Assembly: GCF_022869805.1 (NCBI RefSeq)
Contig: NZ_CP094974.1
Coordinates: 1,302,001-1,366,000 of the forward strand
Length of the DNA stretch: 64,000 nucleotides
Reading direction: 5' to 3'
DNA from: Halosolutus halophilus
GTDB lineage: Archaea; Halobacteriota; Halobacteria; Halobacteriales; Natrialbaceae
Below the pieces are notes generated by a model. It had not been told where the DNA came from and did not search any database. It worked only from the letters and a program-made list of their open reading frames with translations. How positions within the stretch are numbered: position 1 is the stretch's first letter; each line of letters starts with the position of its first letter. Made by a program: the position numbers and the translations under genes. Of the stretch, positions 27,520 through 37,334 are shown one piece after another.

Positions 27520-29502
27520 ATGGAACTGGAAGATATCAACACCGTCGCAGTTCTCGGAGCGGGGAATATGGGCCACGGCATCGCGGAAGTCGCCGCCATA
27601 GCCGGGTACGACGTGAACATGCGTGACATCAAAGACGAGTTCGTCCAGAACGGCTACGAGCAGATCGAGTGGTCGCTCGGCAAGCTGGCGGAGAACGACC
27701 AGATCACCGAGAGCGACGCCGAGGAAGCGCTCGATCGCGTGACGCCGCTCGTCGATCTCGAGGAGACGGTCGCGGACGCGGACGTCGTCATCGAAGCCGT
27801 CCCGGAAAAGATGGAGATCAAGCGGGACACGTGGACGGACGTGGAGGAATACGCCCCCGACCATGCGGTGTTCACGACGAACACGTCCTCGCTCTCCATC
27901 ACGGAGCTCTCCGAGTTCACGGATCGTCCGGAGGCGTTCTGTGGGATGCACTTTTTCAACCCGCCGATCCGGATGGACCTCGTCGAGGTCATCTCCGGCG
28001 AGCACACCGAGGACGCGACGCTCGACGTCATCGAGGCGCTCGCAGAGGACTTCGGGAAGACGCCGGTGCGCGTCCGGAAGGACGTCCCCGGGTTCGTCGT
28101 GAACCGCATCCTCGTTCCCCTCATGAACGAGGCCGCGTGGCTCGTCGAAGACGACGTTGCCACCATCGAGGAGGTCGACGCGACGACGAAATTCGATATC
28201 GGGATGCCGATGGGGAGTTTCGAACTCGCGGACTACGTCGGCATCGACGTCGGCTACCACGTCCTCGACTACATGAACGAGGTCGCGGGCGAGCGCTACG
28301 AGCCGTGCCCGCTGATGGAAGTGAAAGTCGAGAACGAAGAGTTCGGCCAGAAGTCCGGCAAAGGCTTCTACGACTACGAGGACGGTGACGGCGCGGACGT
28401 CTCCATGGACGACGACCTGTTCAACGAGACCGTCAAGGAGCGCCTGCTCGCCGTGCTCGCGAACGAAGTCGCCTTCCTCGTCGGCGACGGCGTCGCGTCG
28501 CCCGAGGAGATCGACACCGCGGTCAAGCTCGGCGGGCGCTGGCCGAAGGGGCCCGCGAAGTTCGCCGACGAATACGGCGTCGCCGCGCTCTCCGAAGCGC
28601 TCCAGGACGCCTACGAGGAAACCGGCCACCCGCGGTACGAACCCTTCGACTACCTCGCCACCGCCGCGGAAGAAGGTGGGTTCTACGACGACGCTGACGA
28701 AGGGGACGGGACGCCGGATTTCGACACGATCGAGCTGACCTACCCCGGCGACAAGGTCGCACAGATCGAACTCAGCCGCCCCCAGCAGATGAACTCCATC
28801 AGCCTGGAGCTCATCGAGGAACTCGACGCCGCGATCGACGTCGTCGACGACGACGACAGCGCTCGCGCACTCCTCCTCACGGGCGCCGGTTCGAAGGCGT
28901 TCTCCGCGGGCGCGGACTTCATGAGCATCGCCGGCGGTGGCGCCGACCCCTTCGATGCGGTCGAACTCTCGAAGTACGGCCAGGAAACGTTCGGCCGCCT
29001 CGAGGAGCTCGAGATGCCGGTCGTGGCCGCCATCGACGGCTACTGCCTCGGCGGCGGCATGGAACTCGCAACGTGTGCGGACGTCCGGATCGCCAGTTCG
29101 CGATCGGAGTTCGGCCAGCCCGAGTTCAACCTCGGTCTGCTCCCCGGGTGGGGTGGCACGCAGCGCCTCCAGCGCATCGTCGGTATGGGGCGTGCGAAGG
29201 AAATCATCTTCACCGCGGAGCGCTTCCCCGCCGAGGAGATGGCGGACTTCGGGTTCGTAAACGAGGTCGTCGAACCCGACGAGTTCGAGTCGGCCGCACA
29301 CGACTACGCCGCGAAGCTCGCGGGCGGCCCGCCGCTCGCGATGCGCTTCACGAAGCGCGCGATGCAAAAGGGCTGGGACAACCACGAGGCCGGACTCGAA
29401 GTCGAGTCCATGGGCTTCGGACACGTCGTCAATTCCGAGGACGTCCACGAGGGTATCAACGCATTCTTCGGCGACGACGAACCCGAGTTCGAAGGGAAGT
29501 AG
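27520..29502 (+). CDS. 3-hydroxyacyl-CoA dehydrogenase / enoyl-CoA hydratase fusion
   Basis: The 660-residue protein joins two beta-oxidation enzymes. Residues ~1-300 are 3-hydroxyacyl-CoA dehydrogenase: the NAD motif VAVLGAGNMGHGIAEV (~9-24), FCGMHFFNPP with catalytic His and KDVPGFVVNR. A second helical domain repeat reaches ~390. Residues ~405-660 are a crotonase: GAGSKAFSAGADF and DGYCLGGGMELATC supply the oxyanion hole, and EFGQPEFNLGLLPGWGGTQRL holds the catalytic Glu. The order (dehydrogenase first) is reversed from bacterial FadB and common in archaea. The ATG at 27520 matches the start of the Rossmann fold. Confidence 0.94.
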   Translation: MELEDINTVAVLGAGNMGHGIAEVAAIAGYDVNMRDIKDEFVQNGYEQIEWSLGKLAENDQITESDAEEALDRVTPLVDLEETVADADVVIEAVPEKMEIKRDTWTDVEEYAPDHAVFTTNTSSLSITELSEFTDRPEAFCGMHFFNPPIRMDLVEVISGEHTEDATLDVIEALAEDFGKTPVRVRKDVPGFVVNRILVPLMNEAAWLVEDDVATIEEVDATTKFDIGMPMGSFELADYVGIDVGYHVLDYMNEVAGERYEPCPLMEVKVENEEFGQKSGKGFYDYEDGDGADVSMDDDLFNETVKERLLAVLANEVAFLVGDGVASPEEIDTAVKLGGRWPKGPAKFADEYGVAALSEALQDAYEETGHPRYEPFDYLATAAEEGGFYDDADEGDGTPDFDTIELTYPGDKVAQIELSRPQQMNSISLELIEELDAAIDVVDDDDSARALLLTGAGSKAFSAGADFMSIAGGGADPFDAVELSKYGQETFGRLEELEMPVVAAIDGYCLGGGMELATCADVRIASSRSEFGQPEFNLGLLPGWGGTQRLQRIVGMGRAKEIIFTAERFPAEEMADFGFVNEVVEPDEFESAAHDYAAKLAGGPPLAMRFTKRAMQKGWDNHEAGLEVESMGFGHVVNSEDVHEGINAFFGDDEPEFEGK

Positions 29503-29571
29503 GACCGCCGATCGATCGATCCGCACGGAGTCGTTTCCGTCCTGGCACCGGAACTCGGGTCGGAAACGTCG

Positions 29572-31515
29572 CTAACCGTCGAGTTCGAACTCGAACCGGG
29601 CCCCTCCATCCTCGCTCTCGGTCGCCGTGATCGACCAGCCGTGTCCGGTCGCGACCTCCCTGACGATCCAGAGTCCGATGCCGAGCCCCTCCGGCGACGA
29701 GGACACCGACGGATCGAAGAGTCGGTCCTGAAGGTCGTCTGGGAGCCCGCTACCATCGTCTTCGACGAAGAAGCCACGATTGTCGGTCGTCGGATCCGCA
29801 GCCGAACCGAGCGGGCCGACGCGGACGGTGACGTCGCTTCCACCGTGTTCGATGGAATTGCGAAAACAGTTCTCGAGCAACCGCAGGAACCGCGATCGAT
29901 CGGCTTCGAGGACCATCGTCTCCGCGATCGAAAGCGTGGCCTCGTCCGTGGTGACGTGGTCCCACGCCTCGACGACCATCCGTTCGAGTTCGACGGGTTC
30001 GACGTCCGTCGCCCACTCCCCGTCCCGTGCGATCGCGAGGACGTCTTCGACGATCGACTCCATCCGATCGAGTCCGTCGCGAACGTGCTCTACGTGGTCG
30101 AGCGATCCTGATTCCTCCATCAGGTCGAGATACCCCTGTGAGACGCTGAGCGGGTTCCGAAGGTCGTGGCTCACGATCCGCGCGAAGGCGTCGAGGCGCT
30201 CGTTCTGTTCGCGGAGTTTCCGTTCGCTGCGTTTGCGCTCCGTGACGTCCCGGACGCCACCGACGGACCCGAGGAACGTCCCCTCCCGTTCGAGCACGGC
30301 GATCTGGACCTCACAGGGGATCGTCGATCCCGTCTTCGTCTCGAGCGGCATCTCGAGTGCAGCCGAACTCTCGTGGCCGTCGAGGAGTCGCCGAATGGTC
30401 TCCTCGCCGGCCTCGACGGCGTCCCGATCGAAGAGAAGCGAGACGTGTTCGCCGAGCAGTCCCTCGCGGCTGTAGCCGGTCATCTCGACGAGCGCGTCGT
30501 TGACCGTCATGAAGTGGCCCGTGTCGTCGAGGACGTACATCCCGTCGCCCGCCGTCTCCACGAGGCGCTCGTACCGGTGGAGCGACTGTTCCTGCTGCTC
30601 GAGTCGACCGCGAATCGCGATCGACTCGAGCACGTGTGAGGCGGTGTCGGCGACCGACGCGATCGCGTCCCGTTCGCGCTCCGAGAGCGGATCGGGCGCG
30701 TAGACGACGAACACGCCGTAAAAGTCCCCGTCCGAGGCGAGCGGTGCGACGGCGACGGCGTCGACGTCCCGTTCGACTGCGTGGTCACCGAACGGGACGG
30801 CGTCTCGCTTGCTGGCGACGACCGAGCGGACCTGCAACTCCCGGGTGTGCATCGTCCGTTCGAGGAGCGGGTAGTCACCGTCGCCGATACTGAACGTCCG
30901 TTGCATCGGCCACTCCATCGCCCTGGGATCGGTCAACCAAGGGACGATCTCCCGTTCACCCCGATCGTACTCGCCGACCCACGCGAACGTGAACCGATCG
31001 CTGTCGGTGAACTCTTCGCGAAGGACCCGTTCGACGGTCACGGGCGAGGTCACGTCGACGAGTCGTCGTCTCACGGCACCCACGAGGGTCTCGAGATCGG
31101 GCGCATCGGTGTCAGCGATCGGCCCTGCCCGAGACGTCTTACTGGCTGGGTCGCCGGAGTGGCCCCCGATCCGTTCGGTCACTGCGGCCGCCAGCCGCTC
31201 CGTCGAATCGCTCTCGTCGGCCCGCTCGACCACCTCCGCCAGTACGTCGATGGACTCGTCGGCCGCTTCGCCCCAGTGGACGAACGTCGGCGTCTCCGGC
31301 GCGGTGGACTCGACCGCGTCGACGAGTTCGGAGAGGTCGCCGATGGTCCGCGCGTCGACGACGATCGCGTCGATCGACTCCTCTTGAAGTCGGTCGACGG
31401 CCGCGGACGCGTCCTGGGCGATGACGACGTTGACCGGCGTGTCGGTGAGTGCTAACGTGATGGAGGCCCGCGTCGAGCGGTCGCTGCTCACACAGAGGAC
31501 GCGCGGCCGATTCAC
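29572..31515 (-). CDS. Sensor histidine kinase with degenerate receiver, GAF and PAS domains
   Basis: The 647-residue cytosolic kinase has an N-terminal receiver-like domain (residues ~5-115, Asp54 in AIVVDAR but only VSSDR where the usual acidic pair should be), a GAF-type domain (~150-310), a PAS domain (~320-435, DDTGHFMTVNDALVEMTGYS), then HisKA with His450 in IVSHDLRNPL and an ATPase domain with Asn549 (LLENCFRNSIEHGG), EDDGSGLP and EGLGIGLWIV. It lacks membrane segments, so it senses a soluble signal. The start is a GTG at 31515. No response regulator is next to it. Confidence 0.9.
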   Translation of the reverse strand: MNRPRVLCVSSDRSTRASITLALTDTPVNVVIAQDASAAVDRLQEESIDAIVVDARTIGDLSELVDAVESTAPETPTFVHWGEAADESIDVLAEVVERADESDSTERLAAAVTERIGGHSGDPASKTSRAGPIADTDAPDLETLVGAVRRRLVDVTSPVTVERVLREEFTDSDRFTFAWVGEYDRGEREIVPWLTDPRAMEWPMQRTFSIGDGDYPLLERTMHTRELQVRSVVASKRDAVPFGDHAVERDVDAVAVAPLASDGDFYGVFVVYAPDPLSERERDAIASVADTASHVLESIAIRGRLEQQEQSLHRYERLVETAGDGMYVLDDTGHFMTVNDALVEMTGYSREGLLGEHVSLLFDRDAVEAGEETIRRLLDGHESSAALEMPLETKTGSTIPCEVQIAVLEREGTFLGSVGGVRDVTERKRSERKLREQNERLDAFARIVSHDLRNPLSVSQGYLDLMEESGSLDHVEHVRDGLDRMESIVEDVLAIARDGEWATDVEPVELERMVVEAWDHVTTDEATLSIAETMVLEADRSRFLRLLENCFRNSIEHGGSDVTVRVGPLGSAADPTTDNRGFFVEDDGSGLPDDLQDRLFDPSVSSSPEGLGIGLWIVREVATGHGWSITATESEDGGARFEFELDG

Positions 31516-31715
31516 GTGGGTTGGGTCCGGGATCGCGTGACACCTCCGTCGCTACGTCGTCGATTCGTCTACGTGCACGGATGATAGGCGAACTGATTGT
31601 TCTTTCGACCGGACCGTCCGGCTGGACCGATCGCTCCGGCGGACCGTCACAGAATCGGGACGTGAGGCCGCTCGCGATTCCGCGAACCGATCGGCCAGTC
31701 AGGATCTCGATCCGT

Positions 31716-32867
31716 TTACGCGGCCTGCCCGTAGACGAGGTTGCGCTGGACCTCGTTCGCCCCCTCGTAGATGACCGGGATCCGCGCGTCCCGGTAGACG
31801 CGGGCGATGCGGCGTTCGTCGAGGATCGATCGGCCGCCGTGGAACTGCATCCCCTGTTCGGAAACCTCGACGGCCGTCTCGGTCGCCTTGGTCTTGGCCA
31901 TCGCCGCCCAGTAGCCCGCGTTCTCACGGTTTCGGACTTTTTCACAGGCGCGCCACGTGAGCGTCCGGGCGCTCTCGAACTCGATGAGCATATCCGCGAG
32001 GCCGTGCTGGACCGCCTGGAACTCGTTTATCGTCCGGCCGAACTCCTCGCGATCGTGGGTGAACTCCCAGGCCTCCTCGATCGCGGCCGCGGCGAGGCCG
32101 AGACCGTGTCCGGAGACGACGACGCGGCCGTGGTTGAAGAAATCCGCGAGCATCATGAACCCGGCCCCCTCGTGGCCGATCAGGTTCTCCTCGGGGATCC
32201 GACAATCGTCGAGCGTGATGTGGGCCTGCTTCGAGGCGCGCATCGCCATCTTCTCCGGGATGTGCTCGGCCTCGTAGCCGTCGGTGTCGGTCGGGACGAT
32301 GAACATCGAGTGATTCCCGTACCGGTTGTCCTCGTCGTCGCCCGTCCGCGCGTAGAGCGTCACCCAGTCCGCTTCGACGCCGTTGCCGATCCAGTACTTC
32401 TCGCCGTTGAGCACGTACTCGTCACCCTCTTTCTCCGCGCGGGTCTGCATCCCCGCGAGGTCGCTGCCCGTCTCCGGTTCCGAGACGGCCAGCCCCGAGA
32501 GTTGCTCGCCCTCGGCGACCGGCCGGATGTACTCCTCGCACTGCTCGTCGGAGCCGTACTCGTAGGTGATCTCGCAGCCGAAACTCGCGAGCTGGAGCGT
32601 CAGGGCAATGCCGGCGTCCGCCCGGTAGAACTCCTCGGTGAGCGCGAGCAACTGCGGCAAGTCCAGCCCCCGTCCACCCCACTCTTCGGGGATGTCCTGT
32701 GCGACCAGATTCGCGTCCTGGCCCGCCTCGAGGATCTCGTGGGGGTACTCACCCGCCTGGAAGTACTCCTGCGCGTTGGGTTCGATGTGCTCGCGTGCGA
32801 ACTCGCGGGCCTCGGCCTTGACGTCACGTGCATGCTCCGGGACGAGACTGTCGTCGAGCAACTCCAT
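31716..32867 (-). CDS. Acyl-CoA dehydrogenase
   Basis: A second full-length (383-residue) acyl-CoA dehydrogenase, paralogous to the one at 26253. It has LSGLAVSEPETGSDLAG (~120-136), WIGNGV, and the catalytic Glu in VIYEGANEVQRNLV close to the C-terminus. MELLDDSLVPEHARDVKAEA is an ordinary start. The substrate is uncertain; branched or aromatic acyl-CoA substrates are possible. It is monocistronic, transcribed away from the membrane protein gene at 32955. Confidence 0.94.
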   Translation of the reverse strand: MELLDDSLVPEHARDVKAEAREFAREHIEPNAQEYFQAGEYPHEILEAGQDANLVAQDIPEEWGGRGLDLPQLLALTEEFYRADAGIALTLQLASFGCEITYEYGSDEQCEEYIRPVAEGEQLSGLAVSEPETGSDLAGMQTRAEKEGDEYVLNGEKYWIGNGVEADWVTLYARTGDDEDNRYGNHSMFIVPTDTDGYEAEHIPEKMAMRASKQAHITLDDCRIPEENLIGHEGAGFMMLADFFNHGRVVVSGHGLGLAAAAIEEAWEFTHDREEFGRTINEFQAVQHGLADMLIEFESARTLTWRACEKVRNRENAGYWAAMAKTKATETAVEVSEQGMQFHGGRSILDERRIARVYRDARIPVIYEGANEVQRNLVYGQAA

Positions 32868-32954
32868 GTCACGTCACTCATTGTCGGGCGTCAAATAGTC
32901 GATGGGCAACGTTGCAAGGCCGCACCGTGCCGATCGCCGTCCGAACCGGGTCGG

Positions 32955-33377
32955 TCACCGGAGTTCCTGGACGAGTTCGTCCCTCGATACGTCCGCGTAC
33001 TGATCGAACCGCCAGATGTCCCAGGCGAGGTCGCTAACGAGGTGAACGTAGAGGACGACCGCGGTCAGGACGGCGAGTGGAACGCTCGCGACGGCGAGTC
33101 CCGGGACGACGAGTCCGGCGATCACCAGGTGACTCAACAACCGCGAGAGGACGCCGACGTCACCCCGATCGAAGATCCGCCGCTGGTCGGCGACGACGGC
33201 GGCAGGATTGGAGAGGCAGAACCGGACGGCGTTCCAGGTCCCCGTTTTGAACCGGGCGATGAGGAAGTGATCGAGGTCGACGAGGACGCCGACGGCAGTC
33301 CCGTAGGCGACGACGAGGAGGGCCGGAAGGGGCGTTCCAGCGACGGTAATCGGTGGGAGGGCGTACACGACGAGCAC
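32955..33377 (-). CDS. Membrane protein of the haloarchaeal metal-dependent-hydrolase-like family
   Basis: This about 140-residue protein has three hydrophobic helices and the segment VGVLVDLDHFLIARFKTG, whose DLDHF resembles the Asp/His motif of YdjM-like membrane hydrolases, plus LLSHLVIAGL and VLYVHLVSDLAWDI with further His/Asp. The start is uncertain: just upstream in the same frame the DNA encodes IYSKHHAATSLV, which resembles the N-terminus of relatives, but no ATG or GTG lies between it and a stop. The given start is a GTG at 33377. A start-codon loss or one-base deletion is possible. Confidence 0.6.
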   Translation of the reverse strand: MLVVYALPPITVAGTPLPALLVVAYGTAVGVLVDLDHFLIARFKTGTWNAVRFCLSNPAAVVADQRRIFDRGDVGVLSRLLSHLVIAGLVVPGLAVASVPLAVLTAVVLYVHLVSDLAWDIWRFDQYADVSRDELVQELR

Positions 33378-33476
33378 GGCGACGACGAGCGAGGTTGCTG
33401 CGTGGTGTTTCGAGTAGATCGCGGCTCACCTGTCGGCGACGACGACGCCGAGTCACTAAACCGTCCCGGAGACCCC

Positions 33477-33860
33477 TCAGCCGGCGAACCCCGAGAGGAG
33501 CCACTCGTCGTCGTCGCCCTCCTCGTCCGCGATACTGGGGGCGCTGACGAGCACGAACGCGCTCTCCCGATCGCCGTTACGGATCTGTCGGGTGGACTCG
33601 GGCGGAAGCCACAGCGCGTCACCCGTCTCCATCGCCACGGGTTCGTCGTCGACGACGACCGTCGCCTCGCCCTCGATCAGCACGTAGACCTCCTCGTGGT
33701 CGTTGTCGGTGTGATCGTGTGGCTTGCTCTTCCAGCCGGGATCGCAGCGGGCCACCGTCACCCCGACGCGTTCGGTCTCCAGCGGGTCGCTGAGAAAGTG
33801 CATCGCGCTCGAGACCTGATCGACCTCCTCGTAGTTGACCTTCCGGTAGGACATGTCCAT
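33477..33860 (-). CDS. Cupin-domain protein
   Basis: The 127-residue protein is a single cupin barrel. Motif 1 is KPHDHTDNDHEEVYVLIEGEATV (metal-binding His/Glu, residues ~46-66) and motif 2 is METGDALWLPPES, lacking the usual second His. It may bind a metal and a small ligand, or act as an isomerase or sensor; the sequence does not say. A TATAGTTTTA element about 25 bases upstream supports the ATG at 33860, with a second ATG two codons in. Confidence 0.85.
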   Translation of the reverse strand: MDMSYRKVNYEEVDQVSSAMHFLSDPLETERVGVTVARCDPGWKSKPHDHTDNDHEEVYVLIEGEATVVVDDEPVAMETGDALWLPPESTRQIRNGDRESAFVLVSAPSIADEEGDDDEWLLSGFAG

Positions 33861-33940
33861 TCCTTCGTCGGGAGAACGGTAAAACTATACTGGTCGCTCA
33901 CGGCCCGATCGACGGCGAGAACCGCATCGATCGCGGTGGC

Positions 33941-34369
33941 TTAGTTCCCCTGGGCGATCGGGTCGAATTCGTCGACCGGGGTGACGGAGTAATCGACGGT
34001 CAACGCGTCCCTGGTCGCCCTGATCTTCCCGACGAACGTCGAGATGTCCTCGAGTTCGCCTTCGAGCACGAACAGTTCCATGCAGTAGTGGTCGCCGACG
34101 TGGCTGTGGAAGTTCGACGCGACGAGCGTCTCGTGTTCGTGACGCAGGTGCATCATCCGTTCCTCGACGCTCGTGGTCTCGTAATCGAAGAGGACGGTGA
34201 CGATCCCCATCAGATCCCGATCCTCGAGTCTCGTCTCCTCGAACTCGCCGAGCAGATTCCGCGAGGCCTCCCTGACGACCTCGCTTCGACCGGTGTATCC
34301 GTGTTCGTCGGCGAACTGATCGAGTCGCGCGAGAAGTTCGTCGGGCATCGAGACGCTGACGACTGCCAT
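33941..34369 (-). CDS. nikR: Nickel-responsive regulator NikR
   Basis: The 142-residue protein has an N-terminal ribbon-helix-helix DNA-binding domain ([29 protein letters not shown] helices) and a C-terminal ACT-like nickel domain. The nickel ligands of E. coli NikR (His76, His87, His89, Cys95) fall here at His77, His88, His90 and Cys96, an exact one-residue offset, in HLRHEHE and [10 protein letters not shown]. It should repress nickel uptake genes when nickel is plentiful; no nik genes are in the window. The ATG at 34369 is preceded by AT-rich sequence (TTATTATATG). Confidence 0.9.
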   Translation of the reverse strand: MAVVSVSMPDELLARLDQFADEHGYTGRSEVVREASRNLLGEFEETRLEDRDLMGIVTVLFDYETTSVEERMMHLRHEHETLVASNFHSHVGDHYCMELFVLEGELEDISTFVGKIRATRDALTVDYSVTPVDEFDPIAQGN

Positions 34370-34509
34370 ATAATAACCTATCGGTGCGATCTATTAAGGA
34401 TTATCATTCCTCCGGATCGAGAGTCGGCGATCGGATCACGGTCCACGACGACCGCCACGACGTGGCGGACGACCACCCAAGTTTTGCGGATCCAGCGACA
34501 TCGATACCT

Positions 34510-35301
34510 ATGTACCTCCCACACCGGACGTGGCCCGAGCTATCCGAATACTTCGCGGACGAATCGCTCGCAGTCGTCCCGATCGGGTCGACCGAACAGC
34601 ACGGCCCGCACCTCCCCGAGGGCACCGATCACCTGATCGCCGAGGCGCTCGCGCGCGAAGCGACCGATCGAACCGGCTTCTGCTGTACCCCACCGCTCCG
34701 AATCGGCGTCAGTTCGCACCACCGGCAGTTCCACGGCACGATGTGGGTCGACGCGCCGGTCTTCCGCGACTTCGTGGAGAGTTTCTCGCGGAACCTCACC
34801 TACCACGGGATCGATCGCATCGTCTACGTCAACGCCCACGGGGGAAACGTCGCACACCTCCAGGAGGTCGGCCGACGGTTACACGAGGACGAGACGGCGT
34901 ACGCGATCGAGTGGATGTGGGACGAGTCGATCCCGGGCCTGATCGAGGAAGTCTTCGAGACGCCCGGTCCCCACGGCGGCCCGAAGGAGACGGCCATGAT
35001 CATGCACATCGCCGAGGAACTCGTCCGGGGCGATCGACTCGGGGACGCTCGCGACGGCGGCGCGACCTTCGACTACGACGCGGCACTGGTCCACGGCGCG
35101 CGCACGTTCTACGATTCGATCGAGAACAGCCCGAACGGCGTCTTCGGGGACCAGACCGACGCGACGCCCGAGATCGGCGAACGACTGTTCGAGGCCGCGA
35201 CGGACCAGTTCGTCGCGCTACTGGAGTGGCTCGACGACCGGCCGATCGCCGACCTGCTGCCCGAACGGCACGTGCCACCACGGTCTGACGACGACGGATA
35301 G
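34510..35301 (+). CDS. Creatininase-family amidohydrolase
   Basis: The 263-residue metal-dependent hydrolase shows PIGSTEQHGPHLPEGTDH (residues ~25-42, metal-binding His/Asp), GVSSHHRQFHGTM, YVNAHGGN and GPHGGPKETAMIMHI. The family includes creatininase, the ArfB formamide hydrolase of archaeal riboflavin/F420 synthesis and the mycofactocin peptidase MftE. None of the neighbours identifies which it is; ArfB is plausible because haloarchaea make F420. The ATG at 34510 matches the usual short N-terminus; the longer open frame upstream is not conserved in character. Confidence 0.88.
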   Translation: MYLPHRTWPELSEYFADESLAVVPIGSTEQHGPHLPEGTDHLIAEALAREATDRTGFCCTPPLRIGVSSHHRQFHGTMWVDAPVFRDFVESFSRNLTYHGIDRIVYVNAHGGNVAHLQEVGRRLHEDETAYAIEWMWDESIPGLIEEVFETPGPHGGPKETAMIMHIAEELVRGDRLGDARDGGATFDYDAALVHGARTFYDSIENSPNGVFGDQTDATPEIGERLFEAATDQFVALLEWLDDRPIADLLPERHVPPRSDDDG

Positions 35302-35844
35302 GCTCGCTCCCGGCAGCTGCAGGCGCAATTCCACTAATCGGACGTTACGGAAGCTATCACTCGAATCGGATTCTTGCCGGTCGCCGTTCACTCGCGTCGA
35401 CCCGATTCCGGCGATTCGGCCCTCCAGAACGGGTTCACACCCGGATTTGCGAATACAGCCGGTCCGAACCCCCGATCGACCCCTGTGTCGGACGACGAGC
35501 GGCCGACGTATCGCCGATCGGTCATGAATGAAACTCGGTAGATACCGTGGCGCGACGATCCTCGAACCGACCGGTGTCACAGCGGGACCTTTCCGGCGGA
35601 GCGCGGTGCCGGCACCAATTGTCATTTATCGCTAGCGGGCACGACGGTCGTCGTATCTCCGAGTCGACGTCTCGTCGATTGAAACGTCAGTTCCGCCATC
35701 GATCCGTCACGGTCCGTGCGTCGTACAATTCGGGATAACGGACACTTCATTAGCAGCGTCGTCTTCGGCGACGACTGATTGATTTCACGACAAATCGATA
35801 GGCACTCAATTACAAAGGCCGGCACGCGACAACGTCAGTTGCAC
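35302..35844. other. Long intergenic region
   Basis: No convincing gene here. A 67-codon open frame on the minus strand (35622-35825) has no recognisable motif and overlaps the promoter area of the channel gene. A small hairpin GTCGTC-TTCGGC-GACGAC is at about 35760-35777. Confidence 0.4.
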
Positions 35845-36660
35845 ATGCTACAGCCACATCCCGCACAAGCGCAGGTACCCGAATGGCTTCAGGATCCCGT
35901 CGCGGAACTCGTGACGTTCCTGCCACGCCTCGTCGGCGCGCTCGTGATCCTCCTCGTCGGATGGATCATCGGCCGCGTCGCCGCGGGCGTCGTCCGACGC
36001 CTCGCCGACGGTATCGAACTCGATCGGATGGTCCTCGAGACGCCGCTGGGCCGCATACTCGGCGGCACCGAACAGGCCGTCTCCAGCGCGTTCGGATCGC
36101 TCGCGAAGTGGTTCGTCTACGCGCTCGCGTTCCTGGCGGCAGCGAACGCCCTCGCGATCGCGACGCTGTCTGAGTGGATCTCGACGGCCGTCTCGTACCT
36201 ACCGTCGTTCATCGCCGGCCTGCTCGTCATCGTCCTCGGCTTCGTCGTCGCCGACTTCATCGGTGACGTCATCGAGCGAACGCAGGCGGCGACGGAATCC
36301 GCCTACGCCGGCTGGTTCGCCAACGGCGCCCGGATGTTCCTTTACTTCACGGCGATCGTCATCGGTCTCGACACGATGGGAATCGACGTCGGTATCCTCT
36401 ACGTCTTCGCACGAGCGCTCGCGTGGGGACTCGCCGCGGCCGTCGCCATCGGCGCCGGCGTCGCGTTCGGCTGGGGTGGCAAGGACTACGTCGCCGACAA
36501 CATCGACAACTGGATGGGGCGCACGTCGAACATGACTCCGGAAGAAGGGTCTACCGGCGGCCGATCGAACGCGGACGAGCGGTCCCGCAGCAGCCAGACG
36601 CGCAGCACCGACCGCGAACCCGGCTCCGAACCCGGCCCCGGTCCGAGCGACGACGACTGA
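35845..36660 (+). CDS. Mechanosensitive-channel-like TM-helix protein
   Basis: The 271-residue membrane protein has four to five helices. Pairs such as FLPRLVGALVILLVGWIIGRVAAGVVRRL and YLPSFIAGLLVIVLGFVVADFIGD match the repeated conserved TM helix (PF05552) found in small MscS-related proteins. GWGGKDYVADNI at the end of the last helix resembles the MscS-superfamily signature. The tail (~225-271) is polar and disordered. It probably opens under membrane tension and protects against osmotic downshock, though these short members are poorly studied. The ATG at 35845 is used. Confidence 0.82.
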   Translation: MLQPHPAQAQVPEWLQDPVAELVTFLPRLVGALVILLVGWIIGRVAAGVVRRLADGIELDRMVLETPLGRILGGTEQAVSSAFGSLAKWFVYALAFLAAANALAIATLSEWISTAVSYLPSFIAGLLVIVLGFVVADFIGDVIERTQAATESAYAGWFANGARMFLYFTAIVIGLDTMGIDVGILYVFARALAWGLAAAVAIGAGVAFGWGGKDYVADNIDNWMGRTSNMTPEEGSTGGRSNADERSRSSQTRSTDREPGSEPGPGPSDDD

Positions 36661-36675
36661 TCCGCGCAGTACGAG

Positions 36676-37194
36676 TTACTCCGCGGCCGACCGAACCCGC
36701 GGCGCTTTTTCGGACGACTCGTCGGGAAAGAGCGGCTTGACCGGGACGACCACGAACGACTTGACGAGGCGATCGCCGCCCGGCCGCCACTTCTCGAGTC
36801 GCGCTACCGTGCGGGTCCCGGCGTAACAGTCCTCGATCCGCTCTACGACGCGTTCGAAGGCGTCCCTGTCGAACTGGTCGGCCGAGACGCGATCGCTGAC
36901 GACCGCGATCCCGTTCGTTCGTGCGTACACGTCGAGGCGCCCCTCGAAAACGTACTCCAGGTCCTCTACGCAGTCGTGGACGTCGCCGAACCCCGATCGA
37001 TCGCCGTCGGTCGGCAGGGAGACGTACGCCTGATACAGTTCGGGTCGTTCCGTGACGTGTCGCTTCCAGCGTCGCTTCGCGGCCGCCAGCCAGCCCCGAC
37101 CCGGAACCCGGGAGGCGACGTCTCCTCTCGACGGGGCCGCTCGGCGGAGACCCAACAGCGTCCGTCTCGCGTTCTCCTGGATCGCGTTCCACAT
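36676..37194 (-). CDS. Uncharacterised haloarchaeal protein
   Basis: A 172-residue soluble protein with a basic N-terminal third (RRTLLGLRRAAPSRG, AAKRRWKRHVTERPEL) and an alpha/beta remainder (GFGDVHDCVEDLEYVFEGRLDVYARTNG in pieces, VVERIEDCYAGTRTVARLEKW). I recognise no family motif. Codon use and acidic C-terminal half are typical of real genes here. It converges with the channel gene, 15 bp apart. Confidence 0.6.
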   Translation of the reverse strand: MWNAIQENARRTLLGLRRAAPSRGDVASRVPGRGWLAAAKRRWKRHVTERPELYQAYVSLPTDGDRSGFGDVHDCVEDLEYVFEGRLDVYARTNGIAVVSDRVSADQFDRDAFERVVERIEDCYAGTRTVARLEKWRPGGDRLVKSFVVVPVKPLFPDESSEKAPRVRSAAE

Positions 37195-37334
37195 TCGTGT
37201 TCATGTCCGTCTCGTCGGCACCGGTAATACGTCCTTTGTTGTCGACCGACCGTGAGCGACAATCCCCGATAACGCGGTTCGGCGCGGACAGTTCGCGAGA
37301 GTTTTGTACAACCAGTCGCTACCGGTCAGCAGGC

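Noticed and set aside
35622..35825. A 67-codon minus-strand open frame
   Set aside because: No motif, ordinary composition, overlaps the promoter region of the channel gene; left as intergenic.
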